A DNA stretch of 64,000 bases from an uncultured Prevotella sp. (GCA_937898715.1 CALEKA010000121.1:1-64000), one strand, 5' to 3'. Positions 34,833 to 44,103 are shown, counted from the first letter of the stretch. Numbers and translations: made by a program. Notes: generated by a model not told the origin, from the sequence alone.

Positions 34833-35717
34833 TTACTTGCTCATCGAAACGCTTCCTGAGCCGATCATCTGGCCATCGGCGAAGATGTAGGCAGAGTAGC
34901 TTCCTCCGCCGAGGAATTCGTTGACGGGCACGTAGACTGTCACGTGTACCTCCTGTCCTGCGTATTCCACAGTCTTGGCGGCAGAATAGCCTATGGTGCG
35001 GTTTTCGTAATGGAAACTGCCCGACTGGCTCACTACTTGCTGTCCGGGCTTGAGCAGACGCACGTAGATGCTGCGATTGCCAGCTGCAGCGGTAACGTTG
35101 CGTGTGATGGTGAAGCTGATAGCAAAGCGGGTGATGTCCTTGCTCTTCTTGGCAGGTTTGCCGTTCTTCTTAAGAGGAGTGACGCTCACGCCCGTTGCGT
35201 TGAGCTGCGCTGCGATGGCTACTTTCTCGTTGAGGTGGGTGTTTTCTGCCTGAATGTTGGAGTTCTCTTGGCGTGTGCGTTCAGCTTCTGCACGTGCCAT
35301 GTCGCGTTCGCCCACGAGGGCTTGGTTGATCTGCTGGAGAGAATCTACTTGGCGAATGTAGTCGCGCAGTACGGCTCGTACGGTGGCGAGTTCACGCTTC
35401 AGTCGCAGGATCTCTGCCGAACTGCTTGCTTTGGTCTGCTGCAGTTCTTTGAGCAAGGCTTCGGCGCGTTCCTGTTCGCGATTGAGACGGTTGACCAAGG
35501 AATCGTCCTTAATGCCCTTCTTCAGTTCGCCATATTGGCTTGCAAACTCGGCATATTGGTTTTCCATTTCCTTCTTGTCGAGTTCTGCGAGTTGTCGCAG
35601 TTCTGCCAGTTCCTTTTCTTTATCTTCAAGCTTTTTCTTGTCGCCATTGCAAGCTACGAGCAGTCCAGCAGTGGCCAATACCATGCTTGCAAGGGTAAGG
35701 TGGGTGAATTTACGCAT
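34833..35717 (-). CDS. Coiled-coil lipoprotein, function unknown
   Basis: The 294-residue product has a lipoprotein signal with lipobox LVAC (C23). A long coiled coil spans about 28-170 (LEDKEKELAELRQLAELDKK and onward). A beta-rich C-terminal domain spans about 190-294 (ITRFAISFTITRNVTAAAGN, IYVRLLKPG, SYSAYIFADGQMIGSGSVSM). A spacer role between outer membrane and periplasm is plausible. No family name is recognised. The gene stands between ilvE and the repeat array, all on the minus strand. Confidence 0.8.
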   Translation of the reverse strand: MRKFTHLTLASMVLATAGLLVACNGDKKKLEDKEKELAELRQLAELDKKEMENQYAEFASQYGELKKGIKDDSLVNRLNREQERAEALLKELQQTKASSSAEILRLKRELATVRAVLRDYIRQVDSLQQINQALVGERDMARAEAERTRQENSNIQAENTHLNEKVAIAAQLNATGVSVTPLKKNGKPAKKSKDITRFAISFTITRNVTAAAGNRSIYVRLLKPGQQVVSQSGSFHYENRTIGYSAAKTVEYAGQEVHVTVYVPVNEFLGGGSYSAYIFADGQMIGSGSVSMSK

Positions 35718-35762
35718 GAGGAAAGTTGTTTTGCTGTGTGGTTAATGGTTGAGGGGTAACGT

Positions 35763-35835
35763 GTTGACGGGTTGACAAGGAAGCGTGTCAATCTTAATAG
35801 ATTTACGTGGCATACTTACCTGTTAACCCGTCAAC
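35763..35835. terminator. Inverted repeat behind ilvE
   Basis: GTTGACGGGTTGACAAGG (35763-35780) pairs with CCTGTTAACCCGTCAAC (35819-35835) with one or two mismatches and a 38-base loop. It may end ilvE transcripts. No clear T-run follows. Confidence 0.45.
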
Positions 35836-35863
35836 TTCTATGCTTGTCAACTCAAAGAGAGGT

Positions 35864-36883
35864 TTATTCTATCACAGTGGTCCATCCGTGAACGTCGGGC
35901 TCTGTGCCATACTGGATGGCGCGGAGGTGTGTGTAGAGCTTTTCGCTCCAAGGACCGGGCTTGCCATCCTTTGAGATAACGTAGCTCTTGTGGTTCTCCA
36001 GATCGTCGATCTTGCGAATGGGGCTGATTACGGCGGCAGTACCGCATGCGCCAGCTTCTTCGAAGGTAGAGAGCTCTTCTTCGGGGATGGGGCGTACTTC
36101 TACTTCCATGCCGAGGTCTTTGGCCAATTGCTGCAGACTGCGGTTGGTGATAGAGGGGAGGATAGACGAAGACTTCGGTGTGATATACTTGCCGTCTTTG
36201 ATACCGAAGAAGTTGGCAGCACCACATTCGTCGATGTATTTCTTCTCCTTGGCATCGAGATAGAACTCTGAAGCATAGCCAGCGTCGTGAGCCATCTTGT
36301 TGGCAGCAAGGCTTGCGGCGTAGTTGCCACCCACCTTGTATCGACCAGTGCCCAGAGGAGCGGCGCGGTCGTACTCGCGAATGATTACGTAGTCGTTGGT
36401 AGCAAAGCCGCCCTTGAAGTAAGGACCTACGGGGGTTACGAATATCATGAACAGGTATTCATCTGTGGGGTGTACACCCACCTGAGCGCCTGTACCGATA
36501 AGGAGCGGACGTATGTAGAGAGCTGCACCGCTCTCGTAGGGAGGTACGAAGCGATCGTTGAGCTTCACCACCTTCTTCACCATTTCTACGAATAGTTCGG
36601 TAGGAAGTTCGGGCATCAAGATGCCGCGGCAAGTGCTCTGCAAGCGTTCAGCATTGTCTTTGATGCGGAAAGCGCGAACCTTTCCATCGGGGCAACGGAA
36701 AGCCTTCATTCCTTCAAAGGCCTCTTGACCATAGTGAAGGGCAGTGGCTGCCATGTGTATGTTGATGATCTCTGATGATGATACTTCTATTTCGCCCCAC
36801 TTTCCATTGCGGTAGTAGCAGCGTACGTTGTAGTCGGTGGGCATGTAACCAAACTTGAGGTTGGCCCAATCAATATTCTCCAT
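35864..36883 (-). CDS. ilvE: Branched-chain amino acid aminotransferase
   Basis: The enzyme exchanges amino groups between glutamate and the 2-oxo acids of Leu, Ile and Val using PLP. Start 36883 (MENIDWANLKFGYMPTDYNV) is chosen; an in-frame extension of 18 residues upstream has no family match. The 339-residue product has the PLP lysine K183 in GRYKVGGNYAAS, YIRPLLIGTG, DECGAANFF, and GTAAVISPI near the end. A candidate -7 box TAAATTTG lies at 36932-36925, which would give a leader of about 35 bases. Other branched-chain genes are not in the window. Confidence 0.96.
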   Translation of the reverse strand: MENIDWANLKFGYMPTDYNVRCYYRNGKWGEIEVSSSEIINIHMAATALHYGQEAFEGMKAFRCPDGKVRAFRIKDNAERLQSTCRGILMPELPTELFVEMVKKVVKLNDRFVPPYESGAALYIRPLLIGTGAQVGVHPTDEYLFMIFVTPVGPYFKGGFATNDYVIIREYDRAAPLGTGRYKVGGNYAASLAANKMAHDAGYASEFYLDAKEKKYIDECGAANFFGIKDGKYITPKSSSILPSITNRSLQQLAKDLGMEVEVRPIPEEELSTFEEAGACGTAAVISPIRKIDDLENHKSYVISKDGKPGPWSEKLYTHLRAIQYGTEPDVHGWTTVIE

Positions 36884-36998
36884 AATCGTGATGTTATGTG
36901 TTTGTTGTGTTGTGATTTTGCCCACAAATTTAAACATTATATCTTTAGGGTGTATGCTTTAGAGGCGGTTTTCTACTTTTTACGGCTTTTTACGCTCT

Positions 36999-37424
36999 CG
37001 CGTGCGCGCACGCGTTCCGTCTTTTTTGAACCAAAGAGGATGATATCTTACACTCTTTCTGCCTTAATCGTTCATTCTCAATGGCTTTTGGAGTGTAGGC
37101 AATGCGTTTTCTCTCTCATTGTTCGCTCATTATTGATGCACTCGTCACGAAATCTGGGCGACTCTTTATTGTGAAAATTAGTGGTAGGAAGCGTTGAAAT
37201 TAGTGGTAGGTCTTGTTGAAATTAGTGGTAGGTCGCGTATTTTCTCTATCAAGGGGTAGTTGCAAGGGTAGAAGTGTAGGCAAAGTGAGGGCAAAGTGTA
37301 GGCAAGGTGAGGGGGTATGCACTATGTATGTCGCTGATTATCAAAGTATTCATAGTTAAGAGTGACGGATGATGGGGAATTTAGGTGAAAAAGTCTCTGT
37401 TACGCGCGTACGCGCGTATGTGTA
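36999..37424. other. Non-coding unit L2 bounded by alternating purine-pyrimidine tracts
   Basis: The left tract is CGCGTGCGCGCACGCG at 36999-37014; the right tract is TACGCGCGTACGCGCGTATG at 37401-37420. Inside are TTACACTCTTTCTG, AGTGTAGGCAATGCG, three 22-bp units (37174-37239) and repeated GTGTAGGCAAAGTGAGGGCA near 37280. The plan matches L1 and L3. No gene is evident between 36884 and 37750. Confidence 0.6.
37174..37239. repeat. 22-bp tandem array, three units
   Basis: Units of exactly 22 bp at 37174, 37196 and 37218 share GAAATTAGTGGTAGG and differ in the last seven bases. Confidence 0.85.
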
Positions 37425-37482
37425 TAATAGATATGAGTGGAGGTGAGACAGACGGCATAGCCTGCGAGTAAGAAGTTTCTCA

Positions 37483-37515
37483 CCAGTTCTGTGGACGACG
37501 CGTCTCGCGTCGGCA
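37483..37515 (+). repeat. REP-like hairpin, copy 7
   Basis: CCAGTTCTGTGGACGACGCG head, core GACGCG-TCT-CGCGTC. Inverted pair with 37575. Confidence 0.9.
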
Positions 37516-37574
37516 TAGCCACAATTCAAGAGGTGATCCCACTGCCTTTGAACTTACTTATTGCCCGGTCAAGA

Positions 37575-37610
37575 TGCCGACGCGAGACGCGTCGCCCACG
37601 GAATTGGGTG
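37575..37610 (-). repeat. REP-like hairpin, copy 8
   Basis: TGCCGACGCG-AGA-CGCGTCGCCCACGGAATTGGG, inverse to copy 7 at 60 bases distance. Confidence 0.9.
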
Positions 37611-37661
37611 AAGACTTGGTGAAAGTCTGATAAAGACAGGGTGAGGCGTTTAATAAAACAG

Positions 37662-37719
37662 ATCTTCCGCTAAACGCACAACTGCTTAGAGCAATAAGCG
37701 TCATGCATTTAACGGAAGA
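37662..37719 (-). terminator. Terminator-like hairpin of asnA
   Basis: TCTTCCG-C-TAAA and TTTAACGGAAGA pair around a 34-base loop. On the minus strand TCTGTTTTATT follows. It lies 32 bases after the asnA stop. Confidence 0.7.
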
Positions 37720-37750
37720 GTCAAAATTTAAGAGAAAGGAGTAAGTATAC

Positions 37751-38788
37751 TTAGATCAACGGCATGCCCAGTTCGCGGCACTCTTTGCGCATTTCTTCAG
37801 GCCAGATGCTGGCTTGAATTTCGCCGATGTGAGCCTTATGGAGCAATACCATGCAGAGACGGCTCTGACCTATACCACCACCGATGGAGAGGGGAAGTTC
37901 GCCACTGAGCAAGCGCTGGTGGAAGTAGAGCGATTCGCGCTGTTGTTGACCTTCGATCTCGAGCTGACGGAGCAGTGCGTCGCGGTCTACGCGAATACCC
38001 ATTGAAGAGAGTTCGAAGGAACGACCCAGCACGGGATACCATATCAAGATGTCGCCGTTGAGACCTTCTAATCCGTTCTCAGCCACTGTCGACCAGTCGT
38101 CGTAGTCGGGGGCTCGGCCATCGTGCTTCTTTCCATCGCCAAGTTTACCGCCGATTCCTATCACAAACACAGCGCCATACTTACGGCAAATCTCGTCTTC
38201 GCGTTCCTTGGGCGTGAGGTTGGGATACATCTGGCGAAGTTCTTCGCTATGGATGAAGTGGATCTTTTCGGGCAGGAAGGACTGGATGGAATCGTACGTT
38301 TCGCATACGAGATACTCAGTACGGCGTATGGCAGCATAGATGCGTTCTACCACGTTGGTGAGGAAAGCCAGTGTGCGGTCTTCCTTGCGGATCACGGCTT
38401 CCCAGTCCCACTGGTCTACGTAGAGCGAGTGCAGATTGTCAAGCTCTTCGTCGGCACGGATAGCGTTCATATCGGTATAGATGCCGTGGCCCTCGGGAAT
38501 GTGGTAGTCGGCCAGTGTAAGTCTCTTCCATTTAGCGAGTGAGTGAACCACCTCAGCCTTTCGGTCGCCGAGATCCTTGATAGGGAAGGTTACAGGGCGC
38601 TCCACGCCATTGAGGTCGTCGTTGATGCCGAGGCCTTGAAGCACAAAGAGAGGGGCAGTGACGCGTCGCAGACGAAGTTCTGTAGCGAGATTCTGCTGGA
38701 AGAAGTCCTTTATAAGCTTGATGCCTTGCTCGGTCTTGTGCATGTCGAGAAGGGCTTTGTAGTTCTTAGGGTGTATGAGTTGACTCAT
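37751..38788 (-). CDS. asnA: Aspartate--ammonia ligase
   Basis: AsnA makes asparagine from aspartate, ammonia and ATP. The 345-residue product aligns through its length with the family: HKTEQGIKLIKDFFQQNLA, RVTAPLFVLQGLGINDDLNG, HSLAKWKRLTL, YVDQWDWE and the class-II-synthetase-like end IGGGIGQSRLCMVLL. It is a single gene on the minus strand with a terminator-like hairpin behind it. A candidate -7 box TACTTTTG lies at 38871-38864. The upstream gap 38789-39390 holds this and the sialidase promoter. Confidence 0.97.
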   Translation of the reverse strand: MSQLIHPKNYKALLDMHKTEQGIKLIKDFFQQNLATELRLRRVTAPLFVLQGLGINDDLNGVERPVTFPIKDLGDRKAEVVHSLAKWKRLTLADYHIPEGHGIYTDMNAIRADEELDNLHSLYVDQWDWEAVIRKEDRTLAFLTNVVERIYAAIRRTEYLVCETYDSIQSFLPEKIHFIHSEELRQMYPNLTPKEREDEICRKYGAVFVIGIGGKLGDGKKHDGRAPDYDDWSTVAENGLEGLNGDILIWYPVLGRSFELSSMGIRVDRDALLRQLEIEGQQQRESLYFHQRLLSGELPLSIGGGIGQSRLCMVLLHKAHIGEIQASIWPEEMRKECRELGMPLI

Positions 38789-39074
38789 TATTGATGGTGT
38801 GAAAATGTTGTTTTAGAGGAATAACGCCCGCCAGTTTCTACACGGCGCGCTGTTTTAGCAACGCAAAAGTACAAATAATTTGCCAATGTATAAAATTTTT
38901 ATCGAATATCTTACACTTTGTAGTGAAATAGTTTATGCTGATTTCATTTTGCAATAATAGAAAGCTATTAGTGGCGCTTGTGCATTCTTGAGAAAAGGTA
39001 AGAAAATTGTCGTGAAGGGGCGTGGCGAGCGTTTACCTTTGGAAAGTTATGTTATATAACATATAGTAAAAATC

Positions 39075-39104
39075 TTGTTTGTATGATGTAAACACGTATA
39101 TTTG
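39075..39104 (+). promoter_or_regulatory. Candidate promoter of the GH123/GH33 gene
   Basis: TTG (39075-39077), 19 bases, then TATATTTG (39097-39104). Transcription from near 39111 would give a 5' leader of about 280 bases that contains the conserved module at 39236-39338. A second -7-like box TACCTTTG lies at 39034-39041 without a clear -33. Confidence 0.55.
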
Positions 39105-39235
39105 CAACCAGAAAATGTACAGGATGGAGTGCTCGAATTCGTTCGAGCAAAGATTTTATGTCCGTTCTTGCATGAATCGTTACAATACGCGTTGGCGGAT
39201 TTTGTAAGCGGGTTGACAAGTTAACACTTGAAGAG

Positions 39236-39338
39236 GTAAGTTTGTCGAGTCCAATCGTTATCGTTTTTAACGAAGCAAGTGACCTAAGACATCTTTACTT
39301 GTTAACTACTCAGCTTGTTTACTCGTTAACCAAGAATT
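39236..39338 (+). promoter_or_regulatory. Conserved leader module, copy B
   Basis: Near-copy of 1827-1930, with the same two blocks in the same order and spacing. The module ends 52 bases before the start codon, compared with 45 at the fucosidase gene. Confidence 0.65.
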
Positions 39339-39390
39339 TCGTCAATGGGTTTACAATAGAAACATCTACAATCTTTTTACTTTTACGCGA

Positions 39391-42300
39391 ATGAAAAAAT
39401 TAATACTTCTACTTGCTACGCTGTGTCTTACCACAGCGAGAGCGTGGGCCGACGGCACGAATCCCATCGACAGCTACGATGAGCCTCGTGTGAGCGGCGA
39501 CACAGCGCCCGCCGACGAGTGGAACGCGCTGACTGATGGTCTGCATGCCTCGTGGGCCAATCGTGACGAGCACTATCAGCTCCTTCGTGTGCCCCAACTC
39601 AGTGAAAAGACTGAAGCCGAGATTACGGCTTGGAAGGGCGAACGTGCTAATATTGAGGCGGTGCTTTTCAGTAAGACTGATCAAGGCAAACTCAAGGTGC
39701 GCTTTGTCGATGGCAGTCAGAATGCCATCAACTGGTGTTCGGCACGCTTTATCAACTACGTTATCACCGACGACTTTAAAGCCTGCGGGTCGAACAATAT
39801 GAAGTCTGTTCAGTGGCTTTCGCCCGATGTAATTGATCAAGACAAGCCCCATGCCGTGCCCGCCATGGAGACACGTCCCATCTGGTGCTCTGTAGAGGTT
39901 CCTCGCGATGCGGCTGTGGGCAAACAGACTGTTACGCTGCAGGTGCTCAATGAGAGCAACGAGGTGAAAAAGACATTGACGCTGACCATCAACGTGGTAG
40001 ACCGCACGCTCCCCACGGCTGAAAATCAGAAATTCCATCTCGACCTCTGGCAACAACCTTACTCCGTGAGCCGTTATTACGGCGTGGATCGCTGGAGCGA
40101 CGCCCACATTGCAGCCCTTCGCCCATACTTACAGGCGCTTGGCAAGGCAGGGCAGAAGGTGGTAAGCACCATCATGTTCTACGAGCCTTGGGGAAACCAG
40201 ACCCACGATAAGTTCTCGGCAATGGTCACGACCACCAAGAAGACCGACGGCACTTGGAGCTACGACTATACCATCTTTGATAAATACGTAAATCTCTGTG
40301 CAGAATACGGCATTAAGGAGCAGATCAACTGCTACTCGATGGTGCCTTGGGACAAGACGTTCCGCTATTATGACGAAGCTACCGCTAAGGACGTCGACCT
40401 CAAGGCCGAAACCTCGTCAGACGACTATAAGACGCTTTGGAACAACTTCCTCGATGCTTTCAAGGCCCATCTCCAAGAGAAAGGATGGTTTGAGAAGACC
40501 CACATAGCGATGGACGAACGCGGCGAAGCCGATATGCTCAATGCTTATGCTATAGCCAAGGCCAAGGGCTTCAAGATGGCACTCGCTGGCAACTATCACC
40601 AGTCGCTCAGTCTCCGTCTTGATGACTATTGCGTGGCACTCAATCAGGTGCAGAAATTTACTCCTGAGCAACTCAAATTCCGCAAGGAACACGGCATGCC
40701 TACTACGCTCTATGTGTCGTGTGCTGATGCAGAACCCAATATTTTCACCAACTCTCTTCCTGCTGAAGCTGCATTCCTTCCGCTTCATGCAGCTGCCAAC
40801 AATCTGGACGGATTCTTGCATTGGTCGTGGATCAATTGGAACGATACTCCGCTCACCGACTCACGCTATCGCCTCTTCGGTAGCGGCGATACTTACTGCT
40901 ACTATCCTGGCAACCGTTCTTCTGTACGCTTCGAACGCCTTGTAGAAGGTATTCATCAGTATGAAAAGATTCAGATTCTCAAAGAAGAGTATAAGAATGA
41001 TGCTGCTAAACTGAAGCAACTCAACACGCTGCTTGCCGACTGTCAAGACTACGTGCTAGTGGGCGAAGAATGTGCTGCAAAGGTCAACTGCCTCGAGGAC
41101 TTCCTCAATGGTAAGGAAGTGACTATGCCCGAAGGACAAATCTCTGGCTACTTCCAAATCAAGGTGGATGATACGCACTATGCTAAGGCTGCTGCCAACC
41201 TTACGAAGTGGAACACAGAACTGAGTGCGCAGTCCACTGGCGATCTCTTCGAGATAAAGGGCACTTATGATGCTTGCACGATTAAGCTGAAAGGACGTTC
41301 TAATAATATGGGTCCAGATAATAAGACCAGTGCAATATTTGTAGACCAAACCGCAGCAAAGAAATATACAATCTCTAAGGTTGAAGGCGACAAGGTGGTG
41401 CTGAAGAATGATGGCAAGAAGGTATTTGTCAGCAATGGCTCCTTTACGCTCAGCGCAACAGACTCTACGCTGCTCGAACTTGTCAAGACAGACGACGAAG
41501 TGGTAGAACTTGATCGCACCACACTCTTTAGCACCCTCGCTGGCGGTATGGACATTCCTCCCTACCGTATCCCCGGTATCACTCGTGGCAAGAACGGACG
41601 CCTCCTCGCCAGCTGTGCACGCTTGGTAGGTGGTACAGATCCTGGCTTCGGACAAGTGGACTGCGTAGTAAAGATCAGCGACGACAATGGTAAGACCTGG
41701 AGCCCGAAGGAAATCGACGTAGCAGTTGGCGATGCCTCGCTCATTAATAATAAGAAGACTCCTATGGAGGCAGCTTATGGCGACCCCGCCGTGGTGATGG
41801 ATCGTGAGCACAACGAGGCTCTCGTGATGGCTGTGGGCGGTTGCACCGTCTATACGTATGGCACCACCAATCGTCAGAATCCCGCCATCATCGCTGCTAT
41901 TCGCAGTCTTGACGGAGGAGAGACCTGGGAAACTCCCGTAGATCAGACGGAGGATATCTACGGCCTCTTTGATAGCGGAAAGCCTCTGGCTGCAGCATTC
42001 GTGGGCGGTGGTAAGTTGTTCCAAAGCCGTGTGGTAAAGGTGGGCGAATACTATCGTCTGTATGCTGCGCTCGCAGCACGCCCCAATGGCAATCGCGTGA
42101 TCTATTCCGACGACTTCGGTCGCACATGGAAGGCGCTCGGTGGTGCTTCAGCCACTCCTTCTTCGATCGGCGACGAACCTAAGTGTGAAGAACTTCCTGA
42201 TGGACGCGTACTCATGACCACTCGTACTGGTAGCGGTCGTCTGTTTAATCTCTATACTTACTCCAATACGCGCACTGGTGAAGGCGAATGGAGCACAGAG

Positions 42301-43563
42301 GTAAAGGCCACCTTTAGCGGACTGAGTGCTGCCCCCAGCGCCAATCCTACGAATGGCGAAATGCTCATCGTCCCCGTGAAGCGCTTGGCAGACGGCAAGC
42401 CCATGTACGTGGCTATGCAGTCAGTGCCTACAGGCAGTGGTCGTAACAATGTAGGCATATTCTATAAGGAATTAGCCGATATGAGCGACATTCGCGATTT
42501 GACAGCTTTCTCAGCTGGTTGGGATGGATTCTTCCAAGTAAGTTCTACGGCTTCTGCATATAGCAGTCTCGAACTCCAAGCCGATGGCAAGATTGGCTTC
42601 TTCTATGAAGAGACACTTACTAAGTGGGGCACAAAGGCCAACCCTGTCAGCACAAGCTTCCCCACCGGTGCAGGTACTCACAATTTCGATGGCTTCGAAA
42701 ATATCTACGTGCCCATTGACATGCAGACCCTTACCGATGGTAAGTATGAAGTGAGCAACGATGTCAATCGCGGCGAATACCTCAAGGCTTTCTTCAACGA
42801 AGTGATCGCTGCAAGCACCGAACTCTCTGCTGCCCAACAGGCAGAAGTAAAGAGCCTCGTAAGCAAACTCCCCGCTGAGCCGACCATCGATCAAATCGAC
42901 GCTATCTATGCCATTATCGGTAAGAACAGTGTAACTCCCGATCCCGAACCCGAACCTCAGCCCGAGGGCGCTCCTAAGTTGAGCAATGCGGAAGTTACTC
43001 ATTGGTACAAGTTCTGCTCTAAGCGTCCAACCATTCTTTATCCCACATCGCAGGGAGTTGATGCAGCTCTGAAGGGCGTAGCTGAGGCAACACAGGCTTC
43101 AGAATGGAAGTTTGTAGAACGCACAGATGGCACTTTCGATATGGTCAATCGTGCTGATGGCCTCTTCGTTTCCCCTTTTTCTGACAACAACAAAGCCGTC
43201 ACTACCGTCTCAGTTCAGCCCACGAATGGCTGGAAGTTTCTTGCAGCAAGCACAGCGGGCTACTTTGTTGTAGTGTGTGATGCTAATCATGCAGAACTCA
43301 ATCAGACGCAAGCAGCAAATCAGAACAAGGAAATTTACAACTGGGGCTATGGCTCCAAGGATGCCAATGCTTATCGCCTCGACGATTCAGGATGCCAGTT
43401 TACGTTCACCCTTACAGAGACGGAGGGACATCCCAGTACAGGCATCTCTGCCGTGACTCTCAACGCTGATCCTCAGCACTGGTACGATCTCAGCGGTCGT
43501 CGCGTGGCAAAGCCCGGCAAGGGCATCTACGTTTCTGGCAACGGACAGAAAGTAGCTCACTGA
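39391..43563 (+). CDS. Secreted GH123-like / GH33 sialidase fusion protein
   Basis: The 1390-residue protein has a signal peptide (about 1-20). A GH123/DUF4091-like domain lies at about 20-560, with KFHLDLWQQPYSVSRYYGV and the acidic pair D375-E376 in HIAMDERGEAD, the expected acid/base pair of beta-N-acetylgalactosaminidases. A linking beta domain runs to about 700. The GH33 sialidase domain at about 715-1115 has YRIP (725-728) and Asp boxes SDDNGKTW, SLDGGETW and SDDFGRTW near 763, 839 and 906. A PEPEPQPEG linker near 1183 leads to a lectin-like region and the tail WYDLSGRRV...GIYVSGNGQKVAH. It should release sialic acid and perhaps GalNAc from host glycans outside the cell. Confidence 0.9.
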   Translation: MKKLILLLATLCLTTARAWADGTNPIDSYDEPRVSGDTAPADEWNALTDGLHASWANRDEHYQLLRVPQLSEKTEAEITAWKGERANIEAVLFSKTDQGKLKVRFVDGSQNAINWCSARFINYVITDDFKACGSNNMKSVQWLSPDVIDQDKPHAVPAMETRPIWCSVEVPRDAAVGKQTVTLQVLNESNEVKKTLTLTINVVDRTLPTAENQKFHLDLWQQPYSVSRYYGVDRWSDAHIAALRPYLQALGKAGQKVVSTIMFYEPWGNQTHDKFSAMVTTTKKTDGTWSYDYTIFDKYVNLCAEYGIKEQINCYSMVPWDKTFRYYDEATAKDVDLKAETSSDDYKTLWNNFLDAFKAHLQEKGWFEKTHIAMDERGEADMLNAYAIAKAKGFKMALAGNYHQSLSLRLDDYCVALNQVQKFTPEQLKFRKEHGMPTTLYVSCADAEPNIFTNSLPAEAAFLPLHAAANNLDGFLHWSWINWNDTPLTDSRYRLFGSGDTYCYYPGNRSSVRFERLVEGIHQYEKIQILKEEYKNDAAKLKQLNTLLADCQDYVLVGEECAAKVNCLEDFLNGKEVTMPEGQISGYFQIKVDDTHYAKAAANLTKWNTELSAQSTGDLFEIKGTYDACTIKLKGRSNNMGPDNKTSAIFVDQTAAKKYTISKVEGDKVVLKNDGKKVFVSNGSFTLSATDSTLLELVKTDDEVVELDRTTLFSTLAGGMDIPPYRIPGITRGKNGRLLASCARLVGGTDPGFGQVDCVVKISDDNGKTWSPKEIDVAVGDASLINNKKTPMEAAYGDPAVVMDREHNEALVMAVGGCTVYTYGTTNRQNPAIIAAIRSLDGGETWETPVDQTEDIYGLFDSGKPLAAAFVGGGKLFQSRVVKVGEYYRLYAALAARPNGNRVIYSDDFGRTWKALGGASATPSSIGDEPKCEELPDGRVLMTTRTGSGRLFNLYTYSNTRTGEGEWSTEVKATFSGLSAAPSANPTNGEMLIVPVKRLADGKPMYVAMQSVPTGSGRNNVGIFYKELADMSDIRDLTAFSAGWDGFFQVSSTASAYSSLELQADGKIGFFYEETLTKWGTKANPVSTSFPTGAGTHNFDGFENIYVPIDMQTLTDGKYEVSNDVNRGEYLKAFFNEVIAASTELSAAQQAEVKSLVSKLPAEPTIDQIDAIYAIIGKNSVTPDPEPEPQPEGAPKLSNAEVTHWYKFCSKRPTILYPTSQGVDAALKGVAEATQASEWKFVERTDGTFDMVNRADGLFVSPFSDNNKAVTTVSVQPTNGWKFLAASTAGYFVVVCDANHAELNQTQAANQNKEIYNWGYGSKDANAYRLDDSGCQFTFTLTETEGHPSTGISAVTLNADPQHWYDLSGRRVAKPGKGIYVSGNGQKVAH

Positions 43564-43600
43564 GCATAGATAATTAGTTGGATCTCTCCTAATACACAAG

Positions 43601-43636
43601 AATCCCTGAAAGGCAAGATATAGTCTTTCAGAGATT
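43601..43636 (+). terminator. Terminator of the GH123/GH33 gene
   Basis: AATC-C-CTGAAAG and CTTTCAG-A-GATT form an 11-bp stem with one mismatch, followed by TTTTTG. It lies 38 bases after the stop. Confidence 0.85.
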
Positions 43637-43667
43637 TTTGTGAAGTCGTAGAATAAGAATTTTGGGG

Positions 43668-43698
43668 AGTTCTGTGGGCGACGCGTCTCGCGTCGGCA
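43668..43698 (+). repeat. REP-like hairpin, copy 9
   Basis: AGTTCTGTGGGCGACGCG head, core GACGCG-TCT-CGCGTC. Inverted pair with 43725. Confidence 0.9.
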
Positions 43699-43724
43699 TG
43701 AGTAGTTTTTTGCTCGTTCATAAT

Positions 43725-43753
43725 ACTGACACGAGACGTGTCGCTCACAGAAC
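43725..43753 (-). repeat. REP-like hairpin, covariant copy 10
   Basis: ACTGACACGAGACGTGTCGC then TCACAGAAC. The stem is GACACG/CGTGTC: G-to-A in one arm is matched by C-to-T in the other. Confidence 0.85.
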
Positions 43754-43807
43754 AGATTGATATCCCTATAACAGATTGATATACCAAGAACTGATTTATA
43801 AACAATA

Positions 43808-44038
43808 AAAGCGAGACAAGCCTTGCGGCTTATCTCGCTTGCGTCGGAAAGAGGCGGCCTTTGGCTCATGGGTTGCCTTCTGTTTTTGAAATCGCACAAA
43901 AAAGCGAGACAAGCCTTGTGGCTTATCTCGCTTGCGTCGGAAAGAGGCGGCCTTTGGCTCATGGGTTGCCTTCTGTTTTTGAAATCGCACAAAAAAAGCG
44001 AGACAAGCCTTGCGGCTTATCTCGCTTGCGTCGGAAAG
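43808..44038 (-). repeat. Tandem copies of the tRNA-Pro 3' end and terminator
   Basis: Two extra units of 93 and 94 bp (terminator stems starting at 43811, 43904 and 43998) repeat the last 13-15 bases of the tRNA gene, its terminator and about 45 bases of spacer. Spaced open frames across it translate the repeat and are not genes. Confidence 0.9.
43991..44026 (-). terminator. Terminator of tRNA-Pro
   Basis: On the minus strand GCGAGATAAGCC-GCAA-GGCTTGTCTCGC forms a 12-bp stem with one G-T pair, followed by seven T residues. Near-copies of this hairpin lie at 43811 and 43904. Confidence 0.92.
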
Positions 44039-44103
44039 AGGCGACTCGAACGCCCGACCCCTACGTCCCGAACGTAGTGCGCTACCAACTGCGCTACTTT
44101 CCG
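44031..44103 (-). tRNA. tRNA-Pro (anticodon CGG)
   Basis: The 73-base gene folds fully: acceptor CGGAAAG/CTTTCCG, D arm GCGC-AGTTGGTA-GCGC, anticodon arm CTACG-TTCGGGA-CGTAG, T arm GGGCG-TTCGAGT-CGCCT, discriminator A. The loop TTCGGGA puts CGG at positions 34-36, which reads the Pro codon CCG. CCA is not encoded. Its 3' end and terminator are tandemly copied downstream. Confidence 0.96.

Noticed and set aside
34515..37750. Insertion sequence or transposon in the repeat-rich gaps
   Set aside because: No transposase-like open frame is present in any gap. Repeats are short and non-coding.
43808..44103. Integrated genomic island at tRNA-Pro
   Set aside because: The duplicated 3' ends are only 93-94 bp apart and no integrase or cargo lies between or beside them. 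It is kept only as a possible scar.
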